Shown: positions 33,117-42,640, numbered from the stretch's first letter. The stretch is DNA of 64,000 nt from CAVPKN01 sp963832835 (GCA_963832835.1 CAWHVD010000001.1:2480001-2544000), one strand, 5' to 3'. The notes: generated from the sequence alone by a model not told the origin. Translations and numbers: made by a program.

Positions 33117-34247
33117 ATGAAAATCTCATTTCCAGAACGTCATTTATTTCAACTCCTCAAACAGTTTGAGAACCAGCACTTACCTCTCGATCTATTTCTC
33201 AGCCACTATTTCCGCTCCAACAAGGCTCTAGGCTCGAAAGATCGGCAATTAATCGCTGGAGCTGTCTACGGAATGACGCGTTGGAAAAGCCTTTTGGATC
33301 ATTTGATTGGACCTACAGCTTCCTGGGAACAGCGCTACGCCCTCTACAGGGGCTTTCAGCCGGCCAATTATTTACTCGTGAACACGATCCCTTTGCATGT
33401 GAGGGTAAGCTGCCCCAAAGAATTGTTTGCGATACTAGAAGAAGATTTCGGACAAGATAGAGCTCTAGAATTGTGCCAAATCGGGAACACAGAAGCTCCC
33501 GTGACAGTTCGTATCAATCCCCTTAAAACAACAAGAGAAGCCCTACTTGCCAAATGGGAAGGTCTCTATGATGTGGCACCCTGTGTTGGTTCTCACTTTG
33601 GTATCCAATTTAAAAAGAGAGTGCCACTGACCGCAATGCCTGAATTTAAGGAAGGGCACTTCGAAATTCAAGATGAAGCAAGCCAGTTGGTAGGAGCCCT
33701 TCTCCAGGCAGAACCTGGACAGCAAATTATGGATTACTGCTCAGGATCTGGAGGAAAAACACTCGCCTTTGCGCACTTGCTACAAAATAAAGGGCAAATC
33801 TATTTACATGACATCCGCCCTCATATCCTCGAACAGGCCAAGAAAAGACTGTGCAGAGCAGGCATACAAAATGCTCAATTTCTAGCAGAAGGGCATTCCA
33901 AGGTTGGTAAGCTGCACAAAAAAATGGACTGGGTACTTGCAGATGTACCGTGCTCCGGAACGGGAACACTGCGTCGCAATCCAGATCAAAAATGGAAATT
34001 TTCTCTCTCCCTGCTGAATCGGTTAGTAGGTCAACAGCGGATGATTTTTGAAAAAGCGCTGAGCTTCGTCAAACCAGGAGGGAAAATCATTTACTCTACC
34101 TGCTCTATCCTACGTGCTGAAAATGAAAAGCAGATCGAGCACTTTATTGCACACTACGGCCTAGAGCTGGCAGCTCCCCTTTTCATCTCGTCTCCTACCT
34201 ATAACGGCATGGATGGTTTTTTTGCCGCCGTACTCCGCAAAGCTTAA
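33117..34247 (+). CDS. RsmB/NOP2-family rRNA (cytosine-C5) methyltransferase
   Basis: The protein has about 376 aa. The N-terminal 90 residues are a NusB-like helical domain (FRSNKALGSKDRQLIAGAVY). The methyltransferase domain has the SAM loop DYCSGSGGKTLAFAHL, and the two Cys that define the family lie in ADVPCSGTGTLRRNPD and YSTCSILRAENE. It probably methylates 16S rRNA, as RsmB does at C967. I place the start at 33117 where the conserved domain begins, not at the distant upstream ATG that overlaps doxX. Confidence 0.9.
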   Translation: MKISFPERHLFQLLKQFENQHLPLDLFLSHYFRSNKALGSKDRQLIAGAVYGMTRWKSLLDHLIGPTASWEQRYALYRGFQPANYLLVNTIPLHVRVSCPKELFAILEEDFGQDRALELCQIGNTEAPVTVRINPLKTTREALLAKWEGLYDVAPCVGSHFGIQFKKRVPLTAMPEFKEGHFEIQDEASQLVGALLQAEPGQQIMDYCSGSGGKTLAFAHLLQNKGQIYLHDIRPHILEQAKKRLCRAGIQNAQFLAEGHSKVGKLHKKMDWVLADVPCSGTGTLRRNPDQKWKFSLSLLNRLVGQQRMIFEKALSFVKPGGKIIYSTCSILRAENEKQIEHFIAHYGLELAAPLFISSPTYNGMDGFFAAVLRKA

Positions 34248-34335
34248 CGGCCTTCTAGCTAAGCCATTGTACGCCAAATGGGCATCGAACAACTGAACGG
34301 CGTTGTGGTTATGCAAGATGTCTAAGGGACTTAAG

Positions 34336-34364
34336 TTGACTATGTGCATGCAAAGTGATAGTAT
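34336..34364 (+). promoter_or_regulatory. sigma-70-type promoter of the ankyrin-TPR gene
   Basis: TTGACT (34336-34341) and TAGTAT (34359-34364) are separated by 17 bp, 46 bp before the start codon. AAGGAG precedes the ATG at 34410. Confidence 0.6.
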
Positions 34365-34409
34365 TTTTTCTCAAAGTTAAAGATTCCGCTAAAAGTAAAA
34401 AGGAGTGCA

Positions 34410-37400
34410 ATGTCGCTCAATATCACTAGTCTACCCTTAAAAAACCCCTCCTACACTAACCCGACCATCACCCCCTTTTCCACCTGCTTTGCTGCTTGCC
34501 AAAGAGGGGACCTTAAACAGCTCCAAGCCCACTTTACCAAAGACCCCCTTCTCAGCTCCCAATGCGACAGTGATGGGCAAACACTGTTTTATGCCTGTGC
34601 AGCCTCCAATCAACTCTCTAGCATGCATTGGCTCTATCAGCAAAATGCCCAAGCCCTAAAAATCTGCCGATTTGATGGCCAAAGCCTCATGCATATCGCT
34701 GCAGAAAAAGGACATCTTGAGATCGCACAATGGCTCCATAACCAAAACCCCTCCTTAATTGACCTGCCTGATAATAAAAAACTCACCCCCCTACATGTGG
34801 CTGCTTTTCATGAGCAAATACCCATTCTTAAAGCTTTTACAAAAATACTTATAGCCAATAGACTCCTTGTTCTACAGATCGCTCAAAACAACTGTCCTAA
34901 AACCCTTGCCTTTATCCTCGAGCAAGGCATTGATCCCTGTACAACAAACTCTTCTAAGCAAACTCTTTTACACCTAGCTGCGGAAGCTAACCAAAAGAGC
35001 AACGTCCTGTGTCTTATCCAACACCAAGCAAAAGTAAATGCGCTTGATCTCTCCAAGAGAACCCCCCTTTTCCTCGCTGTGCTTCAGGGGCATAAAGAAG
35101 TAGCAAACCTGCTGATCAAGAACGGAGCAGACCTCTCTATCCTAAACGGAGAGAAAGAGTCACTTTTGCATGCTGCTGCATTTTATGGTCACACCCACCT
35201 TCTTAAAAACCTTTTGGATTATCCGGCATGCAAAAACCTCGTTAACGCGCAAGATCAAGATGGGAAGACTCCTCTTCATAAGGCTGTCTGGGGTGGCCCC
35301 AAACCTAATATTGTCAACCTGCTCTTGGCAAATGGAGCCCAGCCAAACGCACAAAACAATTTTGGCTACACACCCCTACACTGGGCTGCTAAGCATGGCC
35401 ATACCAAAAGTGCCCAATTGCTTCTAAAAAAAGTTCCTTCGATGGATGTCATGAATCACAACGGCCACCATCCCTTTGACCTTGCTATCCGATTTAACCA
35501 GGACGATTTCATCCATTGCTTCTTAGGAACCCAAACAAGGCTGCAAGTAGGCACTCCCCCCTCAACGGATATAGAAGGGTTTTATTCCAAACGCTTGCTC
35601 CAAGCAAAAAAACAAGACCTTGTCGAAGAGCAGATCCTCTATCTCCAAAAATTAAGTGCCCTTTACATCGAGAAGGAGAACTTCCTTGTTGGGGCAAAGA
35701 TCTTGAACTGTGTCCTTGCTCTGGTAGATCAAAAGAATCGCCTTTTTAAAGGCTATCTCCTCAACAGATTAGAGGAAATTGAAAAGCTCTTCTTAAAAAA
35801 GCAAGGAATCCAAACTACCCTAAGCATAAGCATCATTGGAGAGAGACGCAATCGTTTAGAGAAAATCAGAGAGGCTGCTTCCGAATCTCATCAGCAAGCA
35901 AAGCCCATTCAAGACACTCTTAAACGACTCTCACGGGAATTTATGCAACTCTTAAGCGAGCTGGTCTCCGAAACACAGCAGCTCTTAGGACCACCACCCG
36001 TTAAATGGGCTGCTATCGCAATGGGGTCTATGTCACGTGGAGAGATGTGCCCTTATTCAGACATCGAGTTTGCCTTTCTCATCGAGAAAAACAAATCTAA
36101 AGCATTCGAATACTTTCGCACCCTCTCTCGCATCCTAGAGCTCAAAGTCATTAATCTCGGAGAGACAAAATTTCCCGTCTTTGGCGGGGCACATGATAGC
36201 CCTACCCCCGACGGTTTTTGCATGGATAGCGCAGGAAATACTCCCCTTGGAGTCACCGGTGTCTATGAGCTTATCGGCACCCCTAAACAGATCGCTCAGT
36301 TTCAATCGGTCAAATGGATGGAGAGAAATATCATTCTCCCCAATGCCCTAAGCAACGTCTGCCTGATCGCCGGAGATAAGAAACTAGAAGCCAGCTACAA
36401 CAAAGAAAAGAAGAAAATCCAGCAGCTTGTAGAGAAAAAAGAGGGGATGATCAGGAAAAATGATGAGGAGCTAGCTATGCGATTACTCGGAGGTCACCTC
36501 ATTGAATTTTCTCCAGATTTATCCAAAGAGAAAGAACAAGAGACTGCTTTTGGTGTAAAAAAAGAGCTCTATAGACCTTTCCAAGAGATCTTAGGCTGCC
36601 TCTCCCTTCTATACGATCTAAAAGAGAAGAGCACTTTTGCGAGAATCGATGAGCTCGCGCGGCTCAATGTTTTTTGTTCTGCAGGTGCTGATAACCTCAA
36701 AAAAGCCATCAACCAAGTCCTCTCTCTACGTTTGCAAGTCCACCTTTTCTACAAAGATGAGAAAGAGTTTCTCTGCCACCCTGAAGAAGGAAAACCTCAA
36801 GATCCCACCCTGTATTATTTTAATGAACAGAATCTTGCCTATTTGCATGAAATTTATAAGGTATTATTACCGTTTCATAAGGTTGCCGATGGGTTTTACA
36901 AAACAAGAGATACAGCGAATCTGAGTAAAAGCATCTTTTATGATGACAGCCCCTCTGTGAAAGCCTTCACCTTTGAAAGGACCCTGCAATATGCAAAAGC
37001 CCATGAGGCTTATCAACAGGCGGTCTCCCTTAATCCCAACGATATAGATGCACAATTGCGGTTAGGGCTGATGGAAGGGAAGATGGGGAAAAACAAGGAA
37101 GCCTTGCCCAGGAATCTTAAAGCACTGGCATTAGCTCAACAAAAATATGGAGAAGACCACCCTACTGTGGGCACAAGCTACAACAACCTCGGCGCTACCT
37201 ATGACAATCTCGGCGAGTTCGACAAAGCCCTCGATTTTTACCAAAAGGGTTTGAATACCTGGCTTCAGGTCTACGGAGAAGAGAGCCTTCCTGTAGCCAC
37301 AAGCTACAACAATATGGGCTATATCTATAACAGGCTTGCAGAGCATGACAAAGCCCTCGATTTTTACCAAAAGGCTTTGAAAATTAAGCTACAAGTTCGT

Positions 37401-39206
37401 AGTGAAAATCATCCCGAGGTTGCTATAAGCTATAATAATATTGGGAGTGTGTATTGCAGCCTGGGAGGGTATGACAAAGCCCTCGATTTTTACAAAATGG
37501 CTTTGAAGATTGGGCTACAAGTCCTCGGTGAAAATCATCCCAATGTAGCCACCAGCTACAATAACATCGGGCAGGTCTATGAAAAACGCGCAGAGTATGA
37601 CAAAGCCCTTAAGTTTCACCACAAGGCTTTGGAAATTAAGCTTTATATCCTCGGTGAAAATCATCCCGATGTAGCCACAAGCTACAACAACATCGGCTCT
37701 ACCTATGACAGCCTTGGCCTGTACGACAAAGCCCTTGATTTTTACCAAAAAGCTCTGAAGATTCAGCTCAATATCCTCGATGAAAACCATCCCGATGTAG
37801 CCACAATCTATAATAATATCGGTCATGTGTATGGCAGACTTGGGGAGTATGCAAAAGCCATCGATTTTTACCAAAAAGTTGTGACAATTCTTCTCCTGAC
37901 CCTTGTCGAAAATCATCCCGATGTGGCCATAAGCTACAACAATATCGGTAACGCCCATGAAAAACTCGGAAACTATACCGAAGCTCTTGAGTTAAACCAA
38001 GCGGCTTTGAAAATTAAGCTCTATATCTTCGGTGAAAACCATCCAGATGTGGCGACAAGCTACAAAAGCATCGGCGATATCTATGAAAGGCGCGGGGATT
38101 ACAACACAGCTCTTGAATATTACCAAAAAGCTTTGCAAATTAGTCTCAATGTCCACGGCGCAAACCATCCCAATGTAGCCATACGCTACAGCAGTATCGG
38201 TAATGTCTATGAAAGGCTGAGAGACTACGCCAAAGCCCTTGAGTTTCACCAAAAGGCTTTGGAAATCCGCCTACAGTTCCTTGACAAAAGCCACCCCGAT
38301 CTAGCTTCAAGCTACAACAATATCGGCCGTGCCTATCAAACGCTCGAAAAGTACACCCAAACACTTGAATTTTTCCAAAAGGCTGTGGCAATTTGGCTAC
38401 AAGTCTTTGGCGAAAACCATCCCCACGTAGCTGTAGGCTATAGCAATATCGGCAATACCTATGCTAGCCTTGATGACTACGCCAAAGCCCTTGAATTTCA
38501 CCAAAAGGCTGTGAAGATTCAGATCCAGGTCTTCGACAAAAACCATTCCCATGTGGCTACAAGCTACAACAATATCGGCCTTGCCTACGACGGCCTTGAA
38601 AAGCATGATAACGCCCTCGATTTTTACCAAAAGGCTCTGGAGCTTTGGCTCCAGATCTTCGGTGAAAATCATCCCGATGTGGCCACAAGCTATAGTAATA
38701 TCGGTAGTGTCTATGATAGCCTTGAAGACCATGCCAAATCTCTCGAATTTCACCAAAAGGCTTTGAAGATTAAGCTCCAAATCTTCGGCGAAAATCATCC
38801 CGATGTAACCACAAGCTATGACAGTATCAGCATTGCCTATTGCTCCCTTGGGAAGCTGGACAAAGCCATCGAATTTTTCACAAAAGCTTTGAATAATACT
38901 CTCCAGCTTCTTGGCGAAAATCATCCCGATGTAGCCTCATGCTACAACAACATCGGCCTTGCCTACGAAGGCCTTGAAGAGCATGATAACGCCCTTGAGT
39001 TCTACAAACAGGCTTTAAAGGTTCTACTCCAAGCCCATGGAAAAAATCATCCAGATGTTCAAGAGGTGTTTGAGAGCTTGATTACTTGCGCAAAAAAAGC
39101 ATCCCCCCCACAAGTCAAAAAACTACAGGAGATCACTATTCATTGTAGGAAGATTCTAGGGGAAGACAATCCGTTGGTACAACAACTCACTCAATTGGTG
39201 GGCTAA
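34410..39206 (+). CDS. large ankyrin - nucleotidyltransferase-like - TPR protein
   Basis: The 1598-aa protein has three parts. Residues about 20-370 hold roughly nine ankyrin repeats (QSLMHIAAEKGHLEIAQWL, TPLHWAAKHGHTKSAQLLL). Residues about 500-830 hold a DUF294-like nucleotidyltransferase segment with AMGSMSRGEMCPYSDIEFA near 537-555, giving a GSxxRGE...SD(x)E active-site pattern. Residues 911-1540 are 15 consecutive 42-aa kinesin-light-chain-type TPR units (LGENHPDVATSYNNIG), preceded by an ordinary TPR and followed by a degenerate unit. No signal peptide is seen. Ankyrin and TPR modules bind proteins and are common in chlamydial effectors; an enzyme between two scaffolds is the notable point. 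Substrate and localisation are unknown. Confidence 0.85.
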   Translation: MSLNITSLPLKNPSYTNPTITPFSTCFAACQRGDLKQLQAHFTKDPLLSSQCDSDGQTLFYACAASNQLSSMHWLYQQNAQALKICRFDGQSLMHIAAEKGHLEIAQWLHNQNPSLIDLPDNKKLTPLHVAAFHEQIPILKAFTKILIANRLLVLQIAQNNCPKTLAFILEQGIDPCTTNSSKQTLLHLAAEANQKSNVLCLIQHQAKVNALDLSKRTPLFLAVLQGHKEVANLLIKNGADLSILNGEKESLLHAAAFYGHTHLLKNLLDYPACKNLVNAQDQDGKTPLHKAVWGGPKPNIVNLLLANGAQPNAQNNFGYTPLHWAAKHGHTKSAQLLLKKVPSMDVMNHNGHHPFDLAIRFNQDDFIHCFLGTQTRLQVGTPPSTDIEGFYSKRLLQAKKQDLVEEQILYLQKLSALYIEKENFLVGAKILNCVLALVDQKNRLFKGYLLNRLEEIEKLFLKKQGIQTTLSISIIGERRNRLEKIREAASESHQQAKPIQDTLKRLSREFMQLLSELVSETQQLLGPPPVKWAAIAMGSMSRGEMCPYSDIEFAFLIEKNKSKAFEYFRTLSRILELKVINLGETKFPVFGGAHDSPTPDGFCMDSAGNTPLGVTGVYELIGTPKQIAQFQSVKWMERNIILPNALSNVCLIAGDKKLEASYNKEKKKIQQLVEKKEGMIRKNDEELAMRLLGGHLIEFSPDLSKEKEQETAFGVKKELYRPFQEILGCLSLLYDLKEKSTFARIDELARLNVFCSAGADNLKKAINQVLSLRLQVHLFYKDEKEFLCHPEEGKPQDPTLYYFNEQNLAYLHEIYKVLLPFHKVADGFYKTRDTANLSKSIFYDDSPSVKAFTFERTLQYAKAHEAYQQAVSLNPNDIDAQLRLGLMEGKMGKNKEALPRNLKALALAQQKYGEDHPTVGTSYNNLGATYDNLGEFDKALDFYQKGLNTWLQVYGEESLPVATSYNNMGYIYNRLAEHDKALDFYQKALKIKLQVRSENHPEVAISYNNIGSVYCSLGGYDKALDFYKMALKIGLQVLGENHPNVATSYNNIGQVYEKRAEYDKALKFHHKALEIKLYILGENHPDVATSYNNIGSTYDSLGLYDKALDFYQKALKIQLNILDENHPDVATIYNNIGHVYGRLGEYAKAIDFYQKVVTILLLTLVENHPDVAISYNNIGNAHEKLGNYTEALELNQAALKIKLYIFGENHPDVATSYKSIGDIYERRGDYNTALEYYQKALQISLNVHGANHPNVAIRYSSIGNVYERLRDYAKALEFHQKALEIRLQFLDKSHPDLASSYNNIGRAYQTLEKYTQTLEFFQKAVAIWLQVFGENHPHVAVGYSNIGNTYASLDDYAKALEFHQKAVKIQIQVFDKNHSHVATSYNNIGLAYDGLEKHDNALDFYQKALELWLQIFGENHPDVATSYSNIGSVYDSLEDHAKSLEFHQKALKIKLQIFGENHPDVTTSYDSISIAYCSLGKLDKAIEFFTKALNNTLQLLGENHPDVASCYNNIGLAYEGLEEHDNALEFYKQALKVLLQAHGKNHPDVQEVFESLITCAKKASPPQVKKLQEITIHCRKILGEDNPLVQQLTQLVG

Positions 39207-39350
39207 TGTTCTGCGCCAAAGCCCCGAGCTTGCAGCTCCTTTTTTTATCCCCAACCCAAACTTAAATTTTACTATCCACTTTGGCGTTCAAAAATAATAA
39301 AAGTTCTGTTGAAGTCAAATAGTATATTTCATAGGGTCTAGAGGAAGTAA

Positions 39351-39479
39351 TACCATTTCCAGAAAATAAAGCCATGAAGTGGCACTGGGTGACATGATAG
39401 ATTTGGATGATCGTTTCGAAGTCTATGTTTTTGCACCTAAGTGAGAAAGGATCGTTAAAAAAACGTGTTATACAGTACC
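39351..39479. mobile_element. foldback element, copy 1 (right end lost)
   Basis: The left terminal repeat taccatttccagaaaataaa is intact. The internal part (gatttggatgatcgtttcga) matches copy 2. The right inverted repeat breaks off after tacagtacc. It fills most of the gap between the TPR gene and dacF; the rest of 39207-39555 shows nothing else. Confidence 0.75.
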
Positions 39480-39555
39480 TACTCACCGTCCTTAAGCAGG
39501 ATCGTGATCCACATGTGAGGTCGGCTGCATTCCGCGCAGCTTCGCACTATGATAC

Positions 39556-40833
39556 CTAGCGGTAACTGCGAACGCGCTTATTGCGAGCGCCCAGTAAAAA
39601 GAGCAACACCAGAGTCACTCCTGCCCCAAACGCAAGCTTGCGTCCCAGTTTGTTTTGAGAAAAAAAGACGCTGAGGCGGTGCCAGATGGTAGGGGTTAGG
39701 TCGTCCAAGGCGAGCAAAGGCACTTGCCCAAGAACAACTCCCTGGTCATCGAGTACTTTTACTTTTCCTACTGGAGCACCTCGGATAATAGGCAAAGAAG
39801 GAATCTCCCAGGTGGCAACTACTTTTACAGGCACTTCTTCTGTAGGATAATACTCATACGCTAGCCCGTCATCTAAATAGGTACGGAGAAGTCCTCGAGC
39901 CCCTTGCACCTTGGTAGTGAGTTTCTGCTGTCCTTTGGGAAGCAGGGAACGCCGCATTTTGGGCTCATTAAAACCCGCTTCAAACATTTTAATTACATCT
40001 TTGTAGAGCTCGGCCCTGGTGCCTCTATAGCCAGTTGCCACCACAATCAGTTCGCGGTCACCTGATCTGGCAGCGGCAACCAAATTTTTACCCGCTGCCT
40101 GTGTATAGCCCGTTTTTATACCCATGGCTTTTGGATAATGATATGCGCCGCTTCTTAAAAGGAGATTCGTTTGAGTAAATGTCCTTTCTTCTTCCAAGTT
40201 AGTCTGAGGACAAACGTAGCGGGGTGTAGATACAATGTGTCTAAGAACAGGATCTTTAAGAGCTACCCGAGCCATCAGCGCTAACTCGTACGCTGTAGTG
40301 AAATGTTCAGGATGATGCAAGCCATGAGGGTTGTTAAAATGGGTATTTTTACAACCAATGCTCCTGAGATACGTATTGACCTCATCCATATACTTAGGGA
40401 CTGTTCCCCCCAATCCTATGGCAATGACGTTGGCGGCGTCATTGCCTGAGGCGATCATCATCCCATTTAAAAGGTCGAATAGGCGCAGCTCCTCCCCTTT
40501 TTTAATCCCGATATGGGAACTATCCGATTCGATCCAGTGGGGGGGACTTCGGTAATTAGACTGTTTTTTGGCTTCTGGAGTGATGGACACAAGGGCTTCA
40601 CGTTCAGCCGTAATGACTTTCTCTAATTGACCTCGAGCTTTATGGAGTGCCAGAAGGGCTGTCGCAATTTTGGTTGTACTAGCAGGAAAGATCTGAGCAT
40701 GTCCGCTTTTCTCGAATAAGACCTGGCCCGTCTTGGCATTCATGATGAGCGCCGACTCCCCTTCCACTGAGATATGTAAAGTGCCTGCAGAAAGAGAAGC
40801 AGTTAGAAACAAAAAGAGAGAAAGCCAGCGCAT
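39556..40833 (-). CDS. dacF: D-alanyl-D-alanine carboxypeptidase (penicillin-binding protein)
   Basis: The 425-aa enzyme has a signal peptide (LSLFLFLTASLSAG) and the three serine-peptidase boxes: SxxK in FPASTTKIATAL, SxN in IASGNDAANVIA and KTG in GIKTGYTQAAGKN. A C-terminal membrane helix (LAFGAGVTLVLLFLLGA) anchors it. It trims peptidoglycan stem peptides in the periplasm, relevant to the division-septum peptidoglycan of chlamydiae. It corresponds to CT551. Upstream lies a palindrome-rich 158-bp segment. Confidence 0.95.
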   Translation of the reverse strand: MRWLSLFLFLTASLSAGTLHISVEGESALIMNAKTGQVLFEKSGHAQIFPASTTKIATALLALHKARGQLEKVITAEREALVSITPEAKKQSNYRSPPHWIESDSSHIGIKKGEELRLFDLLNGMMIASGNDAANVIAIGLGGTVPKYMDEVNTYLRSIGCKNTHFNNPHGLHHPEHFTTAYELALMARVALKDPVLRHIVSTPRYVCPQTNLEEERTFTQTNLLLRSGAYHYPKAMGIKTGYTQAAGKNLVAAARSGDRELIVVATGYRGTRAELYKDVIKMFEAGFNEPKMRRSLLPKGQQKLTTKVQGARGLLRTYLDDGLAYEYYPTEEVPVKVVATWEIPSLPIIRGAPVGKVKVLDDQGVVLGQVPLLALDDLTPTIWHRLSVFFSQNKLGRKLAFGAGVTLVLLFLLGARNKRVRSYR

Positions 40834-40835
40834 AA

Positions 40836-40993
40836 CCTGAGTTTTGGGTTTATTTCCCTGATAATCAGAGAAGTTTTTTCGAAAATTCTTGTGATTTTTT
40901 CAGAAGGGAATAGCCAAGGCCATTTCCTAGGAAAAAAGCGCGAGAAGATCGAAAAAAATTCCTGAGTTTTAGGAAAATAAACCCAGACTCAGG
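40836..40993. repeat. 158-bp palindromic element before dacF
   Basis: The ends are inverted repeats of 22 bp: cctgagttttgggtttattt (from 40836) against aaataaacccagactcagg (to 40993), with a few mismatches. A further cctgagtttt lies at 40961-40970. The size and foldback layout suggest a second small inverted-repeat element, or a complex regulatory region of dacF, whose start codon abuts it. Confidence 0.45.
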
Positions 40994-41047
40994 TGCTGAA
41001 GAGGATATAGGATATGGGCTCTCAGAAGAAAGCTAAAAATAATGTAG

Positions 41048-41207
41048 TACCATTTATCAAAAATAAAGCCATGAAGTGGCACTGGGTAACATGACAGATT
41101 TGGATGATCGTTTCGAAGCCTATGTTTTGCACCTAAGAGAGAAAGGATCGTTCAAAAATGGCGTGTTATACTGTGCCAATTCGTGGCTTTATTTTTGATA
41201 AATAGTA
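41048..41207. mobile_element. foldback (MITE-like) element, copy 2, complete
   Basis: The 35-bp terminal inverted repeats at 41048-41082 and 41173-41207 match at 32 of 35 positions, and pairing continues weakly inward. The total is 160 bp with no coding capacity. It is the only copy in the window with both ends complete. The flanks to 41485 hold no gene. Confidence 0.85.
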
Positions 41208-41485
41208 TAACGAGGGAGTTGCAAATTGGCTTTGAGGGCCAAATTTGATGATTTTGGAGCCGTCTTGGCTTCTTGCAAATCGACATATCCTATTGGCCAT
41301 AGGCGGATTACAAGAAATCCAAATCCAGCACCAAAGAGAGCTGGGTCACAAATGGAGTTTTGCAATTTCCTCTATTCAGGTAATCGCTCTTGTTTGTGGG
41401 CGGCTCGCGACCAACTCCAAAAAAAATATTTGACATTGGAGGCACATTCAACCTAAAATGAACCTCTGTGTGGGGGGATCATAAC

Positions 41486-41920
41486 GTGCAAAATCCAGAC
41501 GAGCTTGAGACTGATTATCAGAAGTATATCAACGACTTAAAACGTTTTGTCCCCGATGGAGTTGTCGAAATCGACCTCTCCTTACTGCATGAATTAGGCC
41601 TGCTTTCTTGCGAAGAGCCCATGCTATCAGAAGACACGTCGTTGACTCATCACTTTTACGTTGTCGAATCCAACGACAAACTCACCCTCTTCAACCAAAA
41701 GTATGTAGTGTGGATTGTACCTCAGTTAGTTGAAGAAATTCCCACCACCTTTACTCTGATCGCCTCTAATGACAAACAGCAAACACACCTGGAAATGGTC
41801 TTTGCCACAACAGGCGTTTACAACCACTCAAGCTTAGTTCTCAGAATCTTAGAGAAATTCCTCGAGCAAATCGAAGAAAACGAGCAAGAAATTTGCCCCT
41901 ACAACAGACCCTTTGCTTAA
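41486..41920 (+). CDS. hypothetical protein in the CT550 position
   Basis: The protein has about 144 aa and is acidic, with ELETDYQKYINDLKRFVPDG near the N-terminus, VDLSLLHELGLL-like helices and a C-terminal helix VLRILEKFLEQIEENEQEIC. I start at the GTG at 41486, which has GGGGGA seven bases upstream. No family is recognised. It lies between dacF and rsbW, where Chlamydia has CT550, a hypothetical of similar size, so it may be its counterpart. Confidence 0.65.
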   Translation: MQNPDELETDYQKYINDLKRFVPDGVVEIDLSLLHELGLLSCEEPMLSEDTSLTHHFYVVESNDKLTLFNQKYVVWIVPQLVEEIPTTFTLIASNDKQQTHLEMVFATTGVYNHSSLVLRILEKFLEQIEENEQEICPYNRPFA

Positions 41921-42005
41921 ATCTCAGAAAAAAGAATCACCAGAGAGATCACAAACTCGACTTTAGGATTTTTTTAGTAAACATTTGATCCTATTAAGCT
42001 TGTCG

Positions 42006-42296
42006 CAGCCCTACAGGCTGCATTGTATGTTTTAACGATTTCTCCCAGGGCGCTGCCCTGGGCTAACACTGTCCCAGCCCTACAGGCTGCATTGTATGTT
42101 TCACCGATTTCTCCCAGGGCGTTGCCCTGGGCTAACACTGTCCCAGCCCTCCAGGCTGCATTGTATGTTTTAACGATTTCTCCCAGGGTGCTGCCCTGGG
42201 CTAACACTGTCCCAGCCCTACAGGCTGCATTGTATGTTTCACCGATTTCTCCCAGGGCGTTGCCCTGGGCTAACACTGTCCCAGCCCTCCAGGCTG
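42006..42296. repeat. 69-bp palindromic tandem repeat (4.2 copies)
   Basis: Copies start at 42006, 42075, 42144, 42213 and a partial at 42282. Each holds two palindromes, CAGCCctacaGGCTG and CCCAGGGCgctGCCCTGGG. Copies 2 and 4 are identical and copies 1 and 3 nearly so, giving a 138-bp higher-order unit. The period is 23 codons, so long frames are open on both strands, but their translations look like repeat artefacts. Confidence 0.9.
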
Positions 42297-42640
42297 AATG
42301 GAGGCTTTGCAGAACAAAATAAGACGCGAACGCAATTGCTTTTCAACCTGAGAGGCTGAGATTGCAATCCGGACGTGCAGATTTCCCGCATCCGGCTTTC
42401 CTACTTACTTCAACCTTTAGCTATCATTAAGCCGATTTTGGATCATTCCCTATCCTCTCCGCGCTCTAGCATCTCTTATCCCCCTACGTGATTTCGGCAT
42501 CCCTTCCCCATCCTGCCGGCGTAGCCGATCCTGCCTCTCTTGTTATTTTTTTTTATCTTCACTTTCTGTGCTAGATGATTCGCGTTAGATGATTCGCGCG
42601 ATTAATTTTATCTTAATATTTTTTTAGTAGAATTGATTTT
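42297..42640. other. gap with possible group II intron remnant
   Basis: No gene is seen. On the minus strand, a stem of the form GCCGGAtgc...gcacgTCCGGA lies around 42367-42396, a pattern I associate with group II intron RNA near the intron-encoded protein. A direct repeat of tagatgattcgcg lies near 42570-42600. Both readings are weak. Confidence 0.25.

Noticed and set aside
37131..38924. Long minus-strand frames antisense to the TPR array
   Set aside because: They are mirror translations of the 126-bp repeats and repeat with the same period.
39262..39486. 74-codon minus-strand frame after the TPR gene
   Set aside because: It lies mostly within foldback element copy 1, and the matching region of copy 2 has no such frame.
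42006..42296. CRISPR array
   Set aside because: The whole 69-bp unit is repeated with no unique spacers, and no cas gene is nearby.
41974..42322. Open frames of about 100 codons on both strands across the 69-bp repeats
   Set aside because: The repeat period is a multiple of three, so frames stay open by construction; the translations are simple 23-residue repeats with no start signal.
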